The notes beneath the pieces are model-generated. The model ran no database searches and was not told where the DNA came from. It saw only the letters and a list, made by a program, of their open reading frames with translations. A DNA stretch of 64,000 bases from Planctomycetota bacterium. Lineage in GTDB: Bacteria; Planctomycetota; Planctomycetia; Pirellulales; Thermoguttaceae. The DNA lies in contig JAKPGL010000181.1 of assembly GCA_029550925.1 (NCBI GenBank), forward strand, positions 1-64,000, given 5' to 3'. Made by a program: the position numbers and the translations under genes. Below, piece by piece: positions 8,711-18,108 of this stretch (position 1 is its first letter; the number at the start of each line of letters is the position of its first letter).

Positions 8711-10438
8711 ATGTTGGACCTAACCCCTAAGCAGCGTGAGGCAGGTAAAAAGGCGTTCGAGGAGGCCGTGGGGCAGAACCGGCGGGATTTTCTCAAACAG
8801 GCCGCCTTGGCCGGCGTGGTGAGCGGCGGCAGCTTGGGGGCCTTTTACTTCGGCTATCAGGCCACGCTCAGCAGGCCGGTGCGCGTAGGCGTATTGGGCA
8901 CGGGCGACGAAGGCAGTGTGCTGATCGGGGCCATCAACCCGGATTTTCTCCAGGTCAGGGCGATCGCCGACCTCCGGCCCTACAACATCCATCGGGCGTT
9001 TGAGGGGGACTGGTATAGTCCGGACGCCTTGGCGGCCCGACCGGGCCTGCTGGCCAAGTACGGATGGAAGAGCCGGCAAGAGGCGGAAAAACACGTGGCC
9101 GTCTATCGGGACTATAACGAACTGCTGGAGGACGCCAAAAAGCTGGGGCTGGAGGCGGTGATTATTGCCCTGCCGCTCCATTTGCACGCACCCGCAGCTC
9201 TGAAGGCGATGGAGAAGGGGTTGCACGTATTTACCGAGAAACTGATGGCCCGAACCATTGGCCAGTGCAAGGACATGGGCCGAGCGTCCCGGCAGAAGGG
9301 GCTCTATTTGGCCGTCGGGCATCAGCGGCACTATAACATCCTATACCATGAGGCGGTGGACCTCATTCGCCGCGGTGTTCTGGGCGATCTGCATTACATC
9401 CGCGCCCAGTGGCATCGGGGCAACCTGCCTGGGTCCGACAGTTGGGCCATGCCTCTGCCGCCCGGCGTAAAAGACCCCAAACAGGATCGCCAAGCGAATC
9501 GGCTGACCGAAGAGTGGGAAGCCTGGAAAAAACGCCTTGCCGAGGCGCAGCGGGCGGGTCGATTGCAGGAAATCATCGAATGGCAAAAAAAGGTCGCCCA
9601 AAAAGAGGCCCAAATCAACGATAAAGAACTGGCCAATAAGGTCCAGGAATACGGCTATGAAGACAAGGTCTATAAAAATGCAAAAGGAGAAGTAGTTTAT
9701 CATCGGCCGGCCATTGAGGAGTTGATCCGATGGCGGCTTTGGGACCGGACCAGCGGCGGGCTGATGGCCGAGTTGGGCAGCCATCAACTGGACGCCGCAG
9801 GCATTTTCATTGCGGCGGCCCACGAGGGAGTAAAGCAATTGCCGCTCAATGTAGTGGCCTCGGCCACCCGGCCGCTTTTCCCGGCGGATCGGGACATCGA
9901 GGACCACATGTGTTGCATCATCGAGTTCCCGGCCCCAGGGTATGTACCGGGCGATCCGGTGCATGGGCGCAAAAAAATTACCGTTCAGTATGCGTCGATC
10001 AACGGCAACGGATTCGGCGGCTACGGGGAGGTCGTCTTCGGGACCGACGGCACATTGATCCTGGAACGGGAAAAGGAGTCGATGCTGTTTCGGGAAGGCG
10101 GCCAGAGCCGGATCGGCGCCGCCGGCGGCGGTGGGCCAACCTTGGACACCCAAGCCAGCGGGCCAGCCCAACGGGCCGAGGGCGGCGGGCCGGCTCGCGA
10201 TGTCAGCCGCGGCTACGCCGAAGAACTGGAACATTGGGCCTGGTGCATCCGGAACCCCGCCCCGGAAAACCAGCCCCGTTGTCATCCGGAAGTGGCTTTG
10301 GTGGACGCGGTGATTGCGCTGACGGCCAATATGGCCGGTCGGGAGGGCCGACGGATCGTATTTGAGCCTGCCTGGTTCGATATGCATCGGGACGAGACGC
10401 CCGAAGGCGTTCCGCCGAGCATTCGGGATCAAACGTAA
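8711..10438 (+). CDS. Tat-exported Gfo/Idh/MocA family oxidoreductase (copy 1)
   Basis: 575 residues. The N-terminal Tat signal is NRRDFLKQAALAGVVSGGSLG (about residues 20-42), implying folded export with a bound nucleotide cofactor. The Rossmann motif GVLGTGDEGSVLIGA (about 58-72) and the EKLMA block with the conserved active-site Lys (about 178) mark an NAD(P)-dependent sugar or cyclitol oxidoreductase. A charged coiled-coil-like insertion (about 258-320) separates it from shorter family members. A Gly/Pro-rich low-complexity stretch lies near 460-490. It is followed 55 bases later by a paralogue with the same architecture. The substrate is unknown. Confidence 0.88.
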   Translation: MLDLTPKQREAGKKAFEEAVGQNRRDFLKQAALAGVVSGGSLGAFYFGYQATLSRPVRVGVLGTGDEGSVLIGAINPDFLQVRAIADLRPYNIHRAFEGDWYSPDALAARPGLLAKYGWKSRQEAEKHVAVYRDYNELLEDAKKLGLEAVIIALPLHLHAPAALKAMEKGLHVFTEKLMARTIGQCKDMGRASRQKGLYLAVGHQRHYNILYHEAVDLIRRGVLGDLHYIRAQWHRGNLPGSDSWAMPLPPGVKDPKQDRQANRLTEEWEAWKKRLAEAQRAGRLQEIIEWQKKVAQKEAQINDKELANKVQEYGYEDKVYKNAKGEVVYHRPAIEELIRWRLWDRTSGGLMAELGSHQLDAAGIFIAAAHEGVKQLPLNVVASATRPLFPADRDIEDHMCCIIEFPAPGYVPGDPVHGRKKITVQYASINGNGFGGYGEVVFGTDGTLILEREKESMLFREGGQSRIGAAGGGGPTLDTQASGPAQRAEGGGPARDVSRGYAEELEHWAWCIRNPAPENQPRCHPEVALVDAVIALTANMAGREGRRIVFEPAWFDMHRDETPEGVPPSIRDQT

Positions 10439-10493
10439 TCATGGGAAAACAACATCTGATACAAATTTTCATCTATTCCATAGGAAAAGTCCT

Positions 10494-12317
10494 ATGAATC
10501 TAACGGATAGTGCGAAAAAGATCGGTCAAGAGAACTTTTGTGCGGCGATTGCGCATTCGGCCGTTCGCCGGGAGTTTCTCAAAAAGCAAGTGGATCAAAA
10601 TTTGGCTTCGGGCCGAGGTTTAGGGGCATACTACTTCGGCTACGAACCGAAGATTAAAGAGCCGTTGCGGGTGGGCATCCTGGGCACGGGCGACGAGGGG
10701 AGCGTGCTGATCGGGGCCTTGAACCCGGAGTTTATCGAAGTGAAAGCGATTGCCGACGTTCGGCCGTACAGCGTCTATCGGGCGTTCCATGGAGACGTCT
10801 ATAGTGCGGCGGCGCGGGCGGCCCGACCGGGACTTTTGGCCAAATACGGCTGGAAAACCGAAGAGGAAGGCCGCAAACACGTGAAAGTCTATGGACGGTA
10901 TCAAGAATTGCTGGCCGACGCCAAACAATTGGGCATCGAAGCGGTGATTATTGCTTTGCCGCTGCATCTGCACGCACCGGCCGCCATTGCCGCCATGAAG
11001 GCCGGGCTGCACGTGCTGACGGAAAAGCTCATGGCCCACAGCGTGGCCGAGTGCAAAGAGATGGCCCGCATGGCCAAACAGACGAAGTTGATCCTGGCCG
11101 TCGGCCATCAGCGTCATTACAACATCCTGTACGATCACGCCGTGGAGTTGATCCGGCAGGGCGTGTTGGGCGACCTGCACTACATCCGCGCCCAATGGCA
11201 TCGAGGAAACCTGCCCGGCCGAGATAGCTGGAAACAACCGTTGCCGCCGGGCGCTAAAGACCTGCGAAAATATCCCGAAGAAAATCAATTGGCCGAGGAA
11301 TTGGCCCAGTGGGAAGAACAGTACCAAAAACTCCAACGGGAACTGGAGCATCTCCAGCAAACCCCCAACCGAGCAAAAGAGGCCGAAGCCCAACGCAAAC
11401 GCGTGGAGGAGTTCCTCCAACGCCTGCAACAAAAACGCGCCCAGGTCGCCGATCGGGAGATCATCGCGAAAGTGGGCGAGGAGGGATACCAGGAACATAT
11501 CGTTCGGGACGCCGAGGGCAAGGTGGTCTATGAAGCCCCGCCGATCGAAGAGCTGATCCGATGGCGGCTCTGGGACCGGACCGGCGGCGGGCTGATGGCC
11601 GAGCTGGGAAGCCATCAACTGGATGCGGCCAGCATCTTTATTGCCGCCGTCCACGGCGGGAAGAAGCAGTTGCCGTTGTGTGTGATGGCCGCCGGAAATC
11701 GGCCCTTATTCCCTGCCGACCGGGACATCGAAGACCATGTGTATTGCATGATCGAATTCCCCGCTCCCGGATACGACCCCAACGACGATCACGCCCGGCG
11801 GAAGAAGATCACCTTTGCCTATGCGTCGATCAACGGGAACGGATTTGGCGGCTACGGGGAGACAGTCTTCGGCACGCAGGGTACCTTGGCCCTGGAAACC
11901 GAAAAAGAGGCCATGCTGTGGAAGACTCATTGGGTGGAAGACCATATTCGGCTTCTGGCGAGCAAAGGGAAACCGCCCCAATTGGACGTGGTTCAGCAGG
12001 CGGATCAGTGGGACAAGACGGGCGCCGCCCTGGGGACGTTGGCAACGTCGGTTGCGGTGCGAGGCTATACGGAAGAAATTGAACATTGGGCCTGGTGCAT
12101 TCGGAATCCGGCGCCGGAAAATCAGCCTCGTTGCCATCCCAAGGTGGCCCTGGCCGATGCGGTGATCGCTCTGACCACCAACCTGGCCGCCCGTCGGGCC
12201 GAAAAGGGCGGCAATGACCCCCTGGCGGGCCGGATCGAATTCAAACCCGAATGGTTCGACCCGGATAGCGACGAGACGCCCGACGGCCAAAAACCAGACT
12301 TGTCTCGGTATAGCTAA
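10494..12317 (+). CDS. Gfo/Idh/MocA family oxidoreductase (copy 2, degenerate Tat signal)
   Basis: 607 residues, a tandem paralogue of the preceding gene. Long stretches are nearly identical in order (GTGDEGSVLIGA, the EKLMA block, VGHQRHYNILYDHAVELIRQGVLGDLHYIRAQWHRGNLPG, FPADRDIEDH). The twin-arginine motif RREFLKK remains, but the following segment (QVDQNLASGRGLGAYYFGY) has lost most hydrophobic residues present in copy 1. Export by Tat is therefore doubtful. The internal insertion (about 255-340) is longer and strongly coiled-coil. The start is ATG 10494 with AGGA eight bases upstream; the open frame back to 10362 is non-coding. It is likely cotranscribed with copy 1. Confidence 0.87.
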   Translation: MNLTDSAKKIGQENFCAAIAHSAVRREFLKKQVDQNLASGRGLGAYYFGYEPKIKEPLRVGILGTGDEGSVLIGALNPEFIEVKAIADVRPYSVYRAFHGDVYSAAARAARPGLLAKYGWKTEEEGRKHVKVYGRYQELLADAKQLGIEAVIIALPLHLHAPAAIAAMKAGLHVLTEKLMAHSVAECKEMARMAKQTKLILAVGHQRHYNILYDHAVELIRQGVLGDLHYIRAQWHRGNLPGRDSWKQPLPPGAKDLRKYPEENQLAEELAQWEEQYQKLQRELEHLQQTPNRAKEAEAQRKRVEEFLQRLQQKRAQVADREIIAKVGEEGYQEHIVRDAEGKVVYEAPPIEELIRWRLWDRTGGGLMAELGSHQLDAASIFIAAVHGGKKQLPLCVMAAGNRPLFPADRDIEDHVYCMIEFPAPGYDPNDDHARRKKITFAYASINGNGFGGYGETVFGTQGTLALETEKEAMLWKTHWVEDHIRLLASKGKPPQLDVVQQADQWDKTGAALGTLATSVAVRGYTEEIEHWAWCIRNPAPENQPRCHPKVALADAVIALTTNLAARRAEKGGNDPLAGRIEFKPEWFDPDSDETPDGQKPDLSRYS

Positions 12318-12331
12318 TCCGAGGAATACTT

Positions 12332-12358
12332 CGTAACGCCGTTCTGTACGGACGGCAA
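12332..12358 (-). repeat. GTTACG-ended intergenic palindrome
   Basis: Read on the minus strand this is TTGCCGTCCGTACAGAACGG followed by CGTTACG. It shares the pattern CCGT...ACAG...ACGG then GTTAC with copies at 7224-7246, 50652-50674 and 53499-53525. It lies 15 bases after the stop of the second Gfo/Idh/MocA gene. The remaining gap to the next gene (12359-12607) shows no other feature apart from a strong ribosome site at its end. Confidence 0.55.
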
Positions 12359-12607
12359 CTCTCGCGGTCTGTCCCTGCGGACTAGGCTCCGAGGCTTATC
12401 CAACCCTCGCCCTAGCGGGCGCGGCGATCCCTTCCATCGAAGGAGATGTTCCCAGGGGGTGATTTCTGGGGGCTCTTGAGTTTTTCCACTGAGAAGGTAA
12501 AACAGGGGACAAGGAGAAGGTAGTCGTTCTTCCCTGACCAGAAGAGTGCCTCTGTAGAAAGAACTCTGGGAGCTTCAACGCCTTGCAGGACCGAAAGGAG
12601 ACAAGCC

Positions 12608-13453
12608 GTGGAAAAGTGGCCGATCGGTGTGTTCGCCAGCATTGACGCCGGTTTAGGGGTGAAACTGGAGGTGGCGCATGAGTTAGGGGTGCCGACCATC
12701 CACCTGCATGCGCCGCACCGAGAGACGCGGACGCCGGAGAACGCCCAGCGTTTTTTGGCCCAGCTTCGGAAACTGGGCATTCAGATTACGGTGGTCTTCG
12801 GGGGTTTCGAGGGGGAAAGTTACGCCGACATCCCCACGGTGCAACGGACCGTCGGTTTGGTCCCGCCGGAGACGCGGGCCGAGCGAACCCAGGAAATGAA
12901 GGAAATCTCCGATTTCGCCAAGGTGCTGGGCGTGGATGCGGTGGCGCTTCACATTGGTTTCGTGCCCCATGATCCGGCCCAGAGCCTCTATCGGGACGTG
13001 GTGCGTGTAGCGCAGGAAATCTGCGATCACTGCAAGCGGAACGGCCAGCGGTTGCACCTGGAGACCGGCCAAGAGACCCCGGACGCCCTGCTTCGGTTTA
13101 TTACGGATGTCGGCAGGGACAATTTGTTCATCAATTTTGACCCGGCCAATATGATTCTCTATGGCACGGGCGAACCAATTGCGGCCCTGAAGAAGGTGGG
13201 CCATTTGGTCCGGAGCGTCCATTGCAAAGACGCCACGTGGGCGGCTCGGCCCGGCCAGGAATGGGGCAAGGAAGTCCCCTTCGGTTCCGGCGATGTCAAT
13301 GCGGAGGCTTTCTTGCGCACGTTGTACGAACTGGGCTACGACGGCGCCCTGACGATCGAACGGGAAATCCCCCAAGAACCCGAACGACAAAAAGCCGAAA
13401 TCGGCGCCGCGGTCCGCTTGATCCAGGAACTGAAAAAGAAAATCTTGGGATAA
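12608..13453 (+). CDS. Sugar phosphate isomerase/epimerase (AP-endonuclease-2-like TIM barrel)
   Basis: 281 residues, starting at a GTG with AAAGGAG upstream. The metal-binding residues of the xylose-isomerase-like TIM barrel appear in order: Glu in LHLETGQET (about residue 150), Asp in FINFDPANM (about 178), His in SVHCKDA (about 205) and Glu in TIEREIP (about 257). Such enzymes isomerise or epimerise sugars or inositol derivatives in the cytosol, often beside Gfo/Idh/MocA dehydrogenases as here. The exact substrate cannot be read from sequence. No signal peptide is present. Confidence 0.87.
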   Translation: MEKWPIGVFASIDAGLGVKLEVAHELGVPTIHLHAPHRETRTPENAQRFLAQLRKLGIQITVVFGGFEGESYADIPTVQRTVGLVPPETRAERTQEMKEISDFAKVLGVDAVALHIGFVPHDPAQSLYRDVVRVAQEICDHCKRNGQRLHLETGQETPDALLRFITDVGRDNLFINFDPANMILYGTGEPIAALKKVGHLVRSVHCKDATWAARPGQEWGKEVPFGSGDVNAEAFLRTLYELGYDGALTIEREIPQEPERQKAEIGAAVRLIQELKKKILG

Positions 13454-13538
13454 ATCCCATTCGTCGGTGGGCAACGGGGCGCAACGCTTAGCCGCCCTGC
13501 CCCGCACGCTAAAAGACTTCTCCAGAAAAGAGGCTCGG

Positions 13539-13841
13539 ATGAGTTCGATCTCGGTAACAGTCCCTCACCAGTTAGACCCCCAGGAGGCGGTCCAGCGCAT
13601 TCAGATCGCCCTGGCCAATGCAGAACAGACCTACGGAGATCGCCTCCAGGAATGGGACTTCCAGTGGGCCGAGGGCGTGCTCGCCTACCGATTCCAGGCG
13701 ATGGGGATGACGATCCAGGGAACCATGACGGTAGAACCGAATCAGGTGGTGGTCCAGGCGGAACTGCCTTCGTCGGCCTGGCTATTCCGGGGAATGATCG
13801 AAAAACAGATTCGCCAACGCCTGAGCGATCTACTCTCGTAA
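13539..13841 (+). CDS. Polyhydroxyalkanoic acid system (PHA granule region) family protein
   Basis: A 100-residue protein matching the small PHA_gran_rgn family: SISVTVPHQLDPQEAVQRIQ at the start, a central WAEGVLAYRFQAMGMTIQGTMTVEPN block, and an amphipathic C-terminal helix WLFRGMIEKQIRQRLSDLL. The start ATG 13539 with AAGAGG upstream was preferred over an ATG at 13467, whose extra 24 residues are unlike the family. The family is named from PHA granule loci, but its biochemical role is not established. No PHA synthase or depolymerase is in the window. Confidence 0.82.
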   Translation: MSSISVTVPHQLDPQEAVQRIQIALANAEQTYGDRLQEWDFQWAEGVLAYRFQAMGMTIQGTMTVEPNQVVVQAELPSSAWLFRGMIEKQIRQRLSDLLS

Positions 13842-13909
13842 CCGGGGCGACCCAAAGCCCGCTGGATCCGAAGGGACGCCGGGCGCCGGAGCGATGGATG
13901 AGGGGGGGA

Positions 13910-16348
13910 CTATTGCCGTCCCCGGAGCAGAATGGCTTCGATTCCAAGCATCCGGGGCAATCGTCGCAGGTCCTCCCAGGACCAATTCAGTACGTCCAGG
14001 ATGTTCGAGTAATCGTCGGTCCAAAGCCGCTTTTCCGGATCCGGCGGCAACCCATTCCACCAGGGATTTTCTTGGAGCACTTTCAGGGCCGGGCATTGCC
14101 GAGCGAGCACCACCCAGGTGGAGCGATATTTACCTTCGGCCGTTTCGTCATTGTCGTCGCAGATGAGGGCCGTCAGCCCGGCGTCCTGGGCCAGGTTGCC
14201 TAGCACAGGCTGAAGGTCCAGATGCCGATTGGAGATATGCACGGCCAAGAGGCCCTCCGGTTGGAGCCGATCCATGTAAAGCTGCACCGCCTCGCGCGTG
14301 AGTAGGTGCAGCGGGATGGAATCGGAGCTGAAGGCGTCCACCAGCAGGAGGTCGAATCGGCCTTTTGGTTGCTTGGCCAATTGCAACCGGGCGTCGCCCA
14401 GAACAATATCGACCAGGCCGCCTCGGTCCTGGCAATCGGCCAGATAGGTAAAAAGTCTCGGATTTTTCGCCACCGCGACCACGGCCGAGTCGATCTCGAA
14501 GAAGGTGATACGTCGGCCAGGCTGGCCGTAGGCGGCCATCGTGCCGGTCCCCAATCCGACTACGCCGACTTCCTTCGGCAAGTCGGCCTGGACCGATTCC
14601 AAGGCTTCGAAGATCATCCCCACCGGACCAGTCCGATGATAATAAGTCCATGCTTCTTCCCGATAGTCCGGATGGAAGCCTTGCATCCCGTGGTTCGTCG
14701 TGCCGTGGAGCAACTGGTGGACTGGATATTCGTCGGCGGTCCCTTGATGATAACGGACTTCATAGACCCGCAATACGCCGAAGAAACTCCTCGCCGTATA
14801 AATGGGGCGTTGCTTCTCGCCGCAGTAGAGCATACTGACGATCAACAGCCCAAACACCCCCAGTCCAAACCGCACCGGCCGACGCGACAGACATAACGTG
14901 GAAATGGCGGCAAGGCCGAGAAACGTCGCCGTCGCCAACGCCGCCGGCCCTATCCGCTGTTGCCAGCCGACCGGCAACACTTCGGAAAAGAACTCCCGAA
15001 GCCAATCGTGCGTTCGCAATTGCTGGGCCAACGTTCCATAAAGAACCACCAGCAGCATCGGAACGCCGAAATCCCAAGCCCAGGTCATGTCCCGCCGGGT
15101 GGGTTCGGACGGCGGCGGGCGCAACAGACAGGCTGCCGCAATCATGAGCGGATATTCATATACTTCCGGGAAAAGCTGCGGAGCGGCCAAGGCGTTAAAC
15201 GCCCCACCTAACACCCCGCCCAGAGCCATCCATAAATAGAATTCCGTCAGATGTTCCGCCGCCGGTCGCTGAAGAGCCAACTCCCCATGACACACCAGCG
15301 CCGTCAAAAAGAATAGCCCCAAATGCAACCCAAACACCAAAATCAACTCCACCGGCGTCCCCACACTGATCAAATAATAGGAGGCCGCTGCAATCACGAC
15401 GACCAATGCCTGGACCCGCGCCGCCCACCGATGCGGTCGCAATCCCCAGCGGGCAAAGACGATCACAAACGACCCTAGATATAGCGCCAACGGAATGACC
15501 CACAACAGCGGTACCGCCGCCAAGTCCGTAGTCATATAGGTGGTTACGCCCAAAAGCAAACTCGAGGGCGCAAAGGCCAACGCCACCCACCAAAATCGGT
15601 CGGTCCAGTCCGGCGGCGTTCTGTGGGGCGGATCGGCCCCGGGACCCAAAACCTCCGGGTTTCCTCTCGGAGCGACGGGGGATGAGTTTTTCTGGTTGGA
15701 CGCCTGGCTAAGGTCGATCTTTTCGTTCGCTGCAAGGGAATCGCTCTGGGCGGACCTTTCCTTTCGCCACGCCCACACCGCACAGAAGAAGATCAACGCA
15801 GTCAACAGCGCGTATCCGCCGCTCCATATCCAGCCCTGCTGGTGTAAGGTCCATCGGGACTCGACAAAAAACGGATAGGCCAATAACCCCCCCAAACTGC
15901 CGACATTGCTGGCCGCATAGAGCCAGTAGGGATTCTGTGTATTTCGCCCTCGCTGGGCAAACCAGGCTTGGAGCATCGGCGAAACGCCCGAAAGTACAAA
16001 AAACGGCAACCCCACCGACACGCTCAAGGCAAGCCCCAACCAAAGGACCGGCCGAGTTTCCGAAGGCGGCAACGTCCAGCCGACCACGCCGATCGGCAAC
16101 GCCAGCCAGGCCAAAAGCATCAGCACTAAATGCACGATGCTTTGACGCCGCAAGCCCAAGGTGCGATGCCCCCAATGGGCGTATGCATATCCGGCCAGCA
16201 ATACGGCCTGATAAAACACCATGCAGGTATTCCACACCGCCGGCGCGCCGCCCAGAAACGGCAATACCATCTTGCCGAACATCGGCTGAACCATAAAAAG
16301 CAATCCTGCGCTCACCAAAAGCGTCAGGGCGAAAAGCACACTAGCCAT
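13910..16348 (-). CDS. Fused MFS-like membrane protein / spermidine synthase-like protein
   Basis: About 812 residues. The N-terminal half has at least ten hydrophobic segments (for example LFALTLLVSAGLLFMVQPMFGKMVLPFLGG at the start). The C-terminal part (about 560-780) is a spermidine-synthase/methyltransferase-like Rossmann domain with GVVGLGTGTMAAYGQPG, FFEID, GDARLQL and LLLVDAFSSDSIP. This is the well-known fused MFS/spermidine synthase architecture, abundant in Planctomycetes. The product is unlikely to be ordinary spermidine, and a role in polyamine-like or lipid modification at the membrane is only a guess. ATG 16346-16348 has AAAAGGG upstream. It is convergent with the PHA-family gene. 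Confidence 0.88.
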   Translation of the reverse strand: MASVLFALTLLVSAGLLFMVQPMFGKMVLPFLGGAPAVWNTCMVFYQAVLLAGYAYAHWGHRTLGLRRQSIVHLVLMLLAWLALPIGVVGWTLPPSETRPVLWLGLALSVSVGLPFFVLSGVSPMLQAWFAQRGRNTQNPYWLYAASNVGSLGGLLAYPFFVESRWTLHQQGWIWSGGYALLTALIFFCAVWAWRKERSAQSDSLAANEKIDLSQASNQKNSSPVAPRGNPEVLGPGADPPHRTPPDWTDRFWWVALAFAPSSLLLGVTTYMTTDLAAVPLLWVIPLALYLGSFVIVFARWGLRPHRWAARVQALVVVIAAASYYLISVGTPVELILVFGLHLGLFFLTALVCHGELALQRPAAEHLTEFYLWMALGGVLGGAFNALAAPQLFPEVYEYPLMIAAACLLRPPPSEPTRRDMTWAWDFGVPMLLVVLYGTLAQQLRTHDWLREFFSEVLPVGWQQRIGPAALATATFLGLAAISTLCLSRRPVRFGLGVFGLLIVSMLYCGEKQRPIYTARSFFGVLRVYEVRYHQGTADEYPVHQLLHGTTNHGMQGFHPDYREEAWTYYHRTGPVGMIFEALESVQADLPKEVGVVGLGTGTMAAYGQPGRRITFFEIDSAVVAVAKNPRLFTYLADCQDRGGLVDIVLGDARLQLAKQPKGRFDLLLVDAFSSDSIPLHLLTREAVQLYMDRLQPEGLLAVHISNRHLDLQPVLGNLAQDAGLTALICDDNDETAEGKYRSTWVVLARQCPALKVLQENPWWNGLPPDPEKRLWTDDYSNILDVLNWSWEDLRRLPRMLGIEAILLRGRQ

Positions 16349-16647
16349 TGGCGTCCCTTTTCGGCGGCAAAGGTGCAGGAAGGAAACGACCACCGTTGCG
16401 CCAGCCCACAGGCCGACTGCCGCTTAGTTTACCCTGGTTGGGCCTTCGGCGTCAGGGAGTCCTTCCCAAATCGCCTCGGCCAGGATCGTTGGACTAACAA
16501 TCGTACCAAAAGGTCGAAAAACGCACCTCCAGGCGTCCATTCCACCGAAAGAACTCGCCCCCTTCGTCATTTCCCGGAAAGGAGGGGCAGGACGGCGTCA
16601 TTGCCGTAAAAGCGACAGAGGCCAAAACAGGTCCCATGAGGCCGATC

Positions 16648-17820
16648 TTATTCCACCGGCGGCAGCGTTCCCCGTCCGGAAGAGGTTTCCCACTGTCCAG
16701 ATCGGCGCAGGGCGGTCGAAGAGATGTCTTCTCGGAACTGCTCCGGAGGGACTTCCCGACAGATCGCCCGAAGCGATTCGGGCAACTCCAGATCGCCAAG
16801 CCGAATGAATCCCTTGCCTAAATCCCGACCGAACACCAAAAATCGGCATCCTTGAGCGACAATGCGTTGCCAGGCGTCTTGGGCGCCGGCCTGCGTACTG
16901 TAATACTTCGGATCGGCAATGCGACGGAGCGTGTCGGCCCCGACCAGGAAGGTGGCGGCAGGAAAAAGCTCCGCTTTTTCCAGGAAGGTCGCCGCTCGGG
17001 TAACCCAGACCGGTTCTTCCGGACCAAATTGCTCTAATCGGCGAGCCAATTCATAGTAGTCCAAAGGGGGTTTATCCACATTCTCCAGCGAAATTTCGTA
17101 CTCCACATGCAGCCCATAGACCTGCTGGGCTACCTCGACCATGCGATCGTGGCCTCGATGTCGGGGATTAAACGCCCCGGAAAATATCCCTCGCAAAGAA
17201 GCCGTCGGCGCTTTGGGCGTCTGGCCGACCATTAGCGCTGGCCTTCGGCCTAGGAGCACATCCTGCCAACTGGAGGGGGCTTCGGCTCGGGTGGATTGGA
17301 TCGTTTCTTCCGGCAGCAAAGGGACCGGGATACGCTCTTCCACGCCGGCCCCTTCGGCGACGGCATTCAAAACCATACAACTGACCACATGTTCCTCTTC
17401 CGACCGACTGCGCGCACCTTTCTGAAGTTCTACCGAATAGCTGATGGTCGTGGAAAGGGTTTGGATGGCGACATGGGCGCGGTGAGGGCCATGTTTGGGT
17501 CGATCGGAAACCAGGCTGGCTGTGGCCGCTACTCCGGCGATGTGTTCGGGCGTAGGCTCGTAGCGTAGGCCGCGTCGGAAGGCGACCATGGCCGCCGCTC
17601 GGCTGGTAGATGCAGAGCAGAATTGATCCGGCCGGCCTCCTAAAAACTGGACCATGGCTTCCTCGGAATAAGGAACAACCCCCTCCAGGAGGGTGTGCGA
17701 CGCCCCTGGCACTTCCAATAGGGCTGCCAGGGCGCCGCTGCCCCCGCCGCTGACGACCAGCACCACCTTTTTGGGAAGATGATGGATTTTCTTGATAAAA
17801 GTTTCATTCACAAGAGGCAT
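16648..17820 (-). CDS. Fusion of CinA C-terminal-like domain and NadD-like nucleotidyltransferase
   Basis: About 390 residues. The N-terminal ~170 residues resemble the CinA C-terminal/PncC domain (ALLEVPGASHTLLEGVVPYSEEA), which in active enzymes deamidates NMN to NaMN. The usual ESCTGG nucleophile block reads SGGGSG here. The C-terminal ~190 residues have the nucleotidylyltransferase motifs GIFSGAFNPRHRGH (about residues 200-213) and EDISSTALR near the end. These are the HxGH and ISSTxxR signatures of NMN/NaMN adenylyltransferases. The fusion would join two consecutive NAD steps, but the altered nucleophile makes the first activity uncertain. The start ATG 17818-17820 gives MPLVNETF. The frame is open upstream without family similarity. 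Confidence 0.78.
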   Translation of the reverse strand: MPLVNETFIKKIHHLPKKVVLVVSGGGSGALAALLEVPGASHTLLEGVVPYSEEAMVQFLGGRPDQFCSASTSRAAAMVAFRRGLRYEPTPEHIAGVAATASLVSDRPKHGPHRAHVAIQTLSTTISYSVELQKGARSRSEEEHVVSCMVLNAVAEGAGVEERIPVPLLPEETIQSTRAEAPSSWQDVLLGRRPALMVGQTPKAPTASLRGIFSGAFNPRHRGHDRMVEVAQQVYGLHVEYEISLENVDKPPLDYYELARRLEQFGPEEPVWVTRAATFLEKAELFPAATFLVGADTLRRIADPKYYSTQAGAQDAWQRIVAQGCRFLVFGRDLGKGFIRLGDLELPESLRAICREVPPEQFREDISSTALRRSGQWETSSGRGTLPPVE

Positions 17821-18108
17821 GGTCGAACCCCCAACAACGGGCTTTTTCCCTATAGGTTCCTTCGTGTCTTTCCGGGAAATGGTTTGGCGGTTCTCAAGAT
17901 TTTTTTCTTGCCAGCGAACTACCTCATAGGGGAAAGGAAAGGTCCTGCGGATTATACGGAAAAAGCGAACTTTACAGGCGGGCCTTCCAGACCGCATCCA
18001 TTAGGTTTTCCCGGTTAGAAGGCCAAGGTATTCCTTATATCCTTAGAGAGAATGATCCACCATTCGGTTCCCTACAATAGACCCGACTTTTCCAAAGGAG
18101 GCGAAGCC

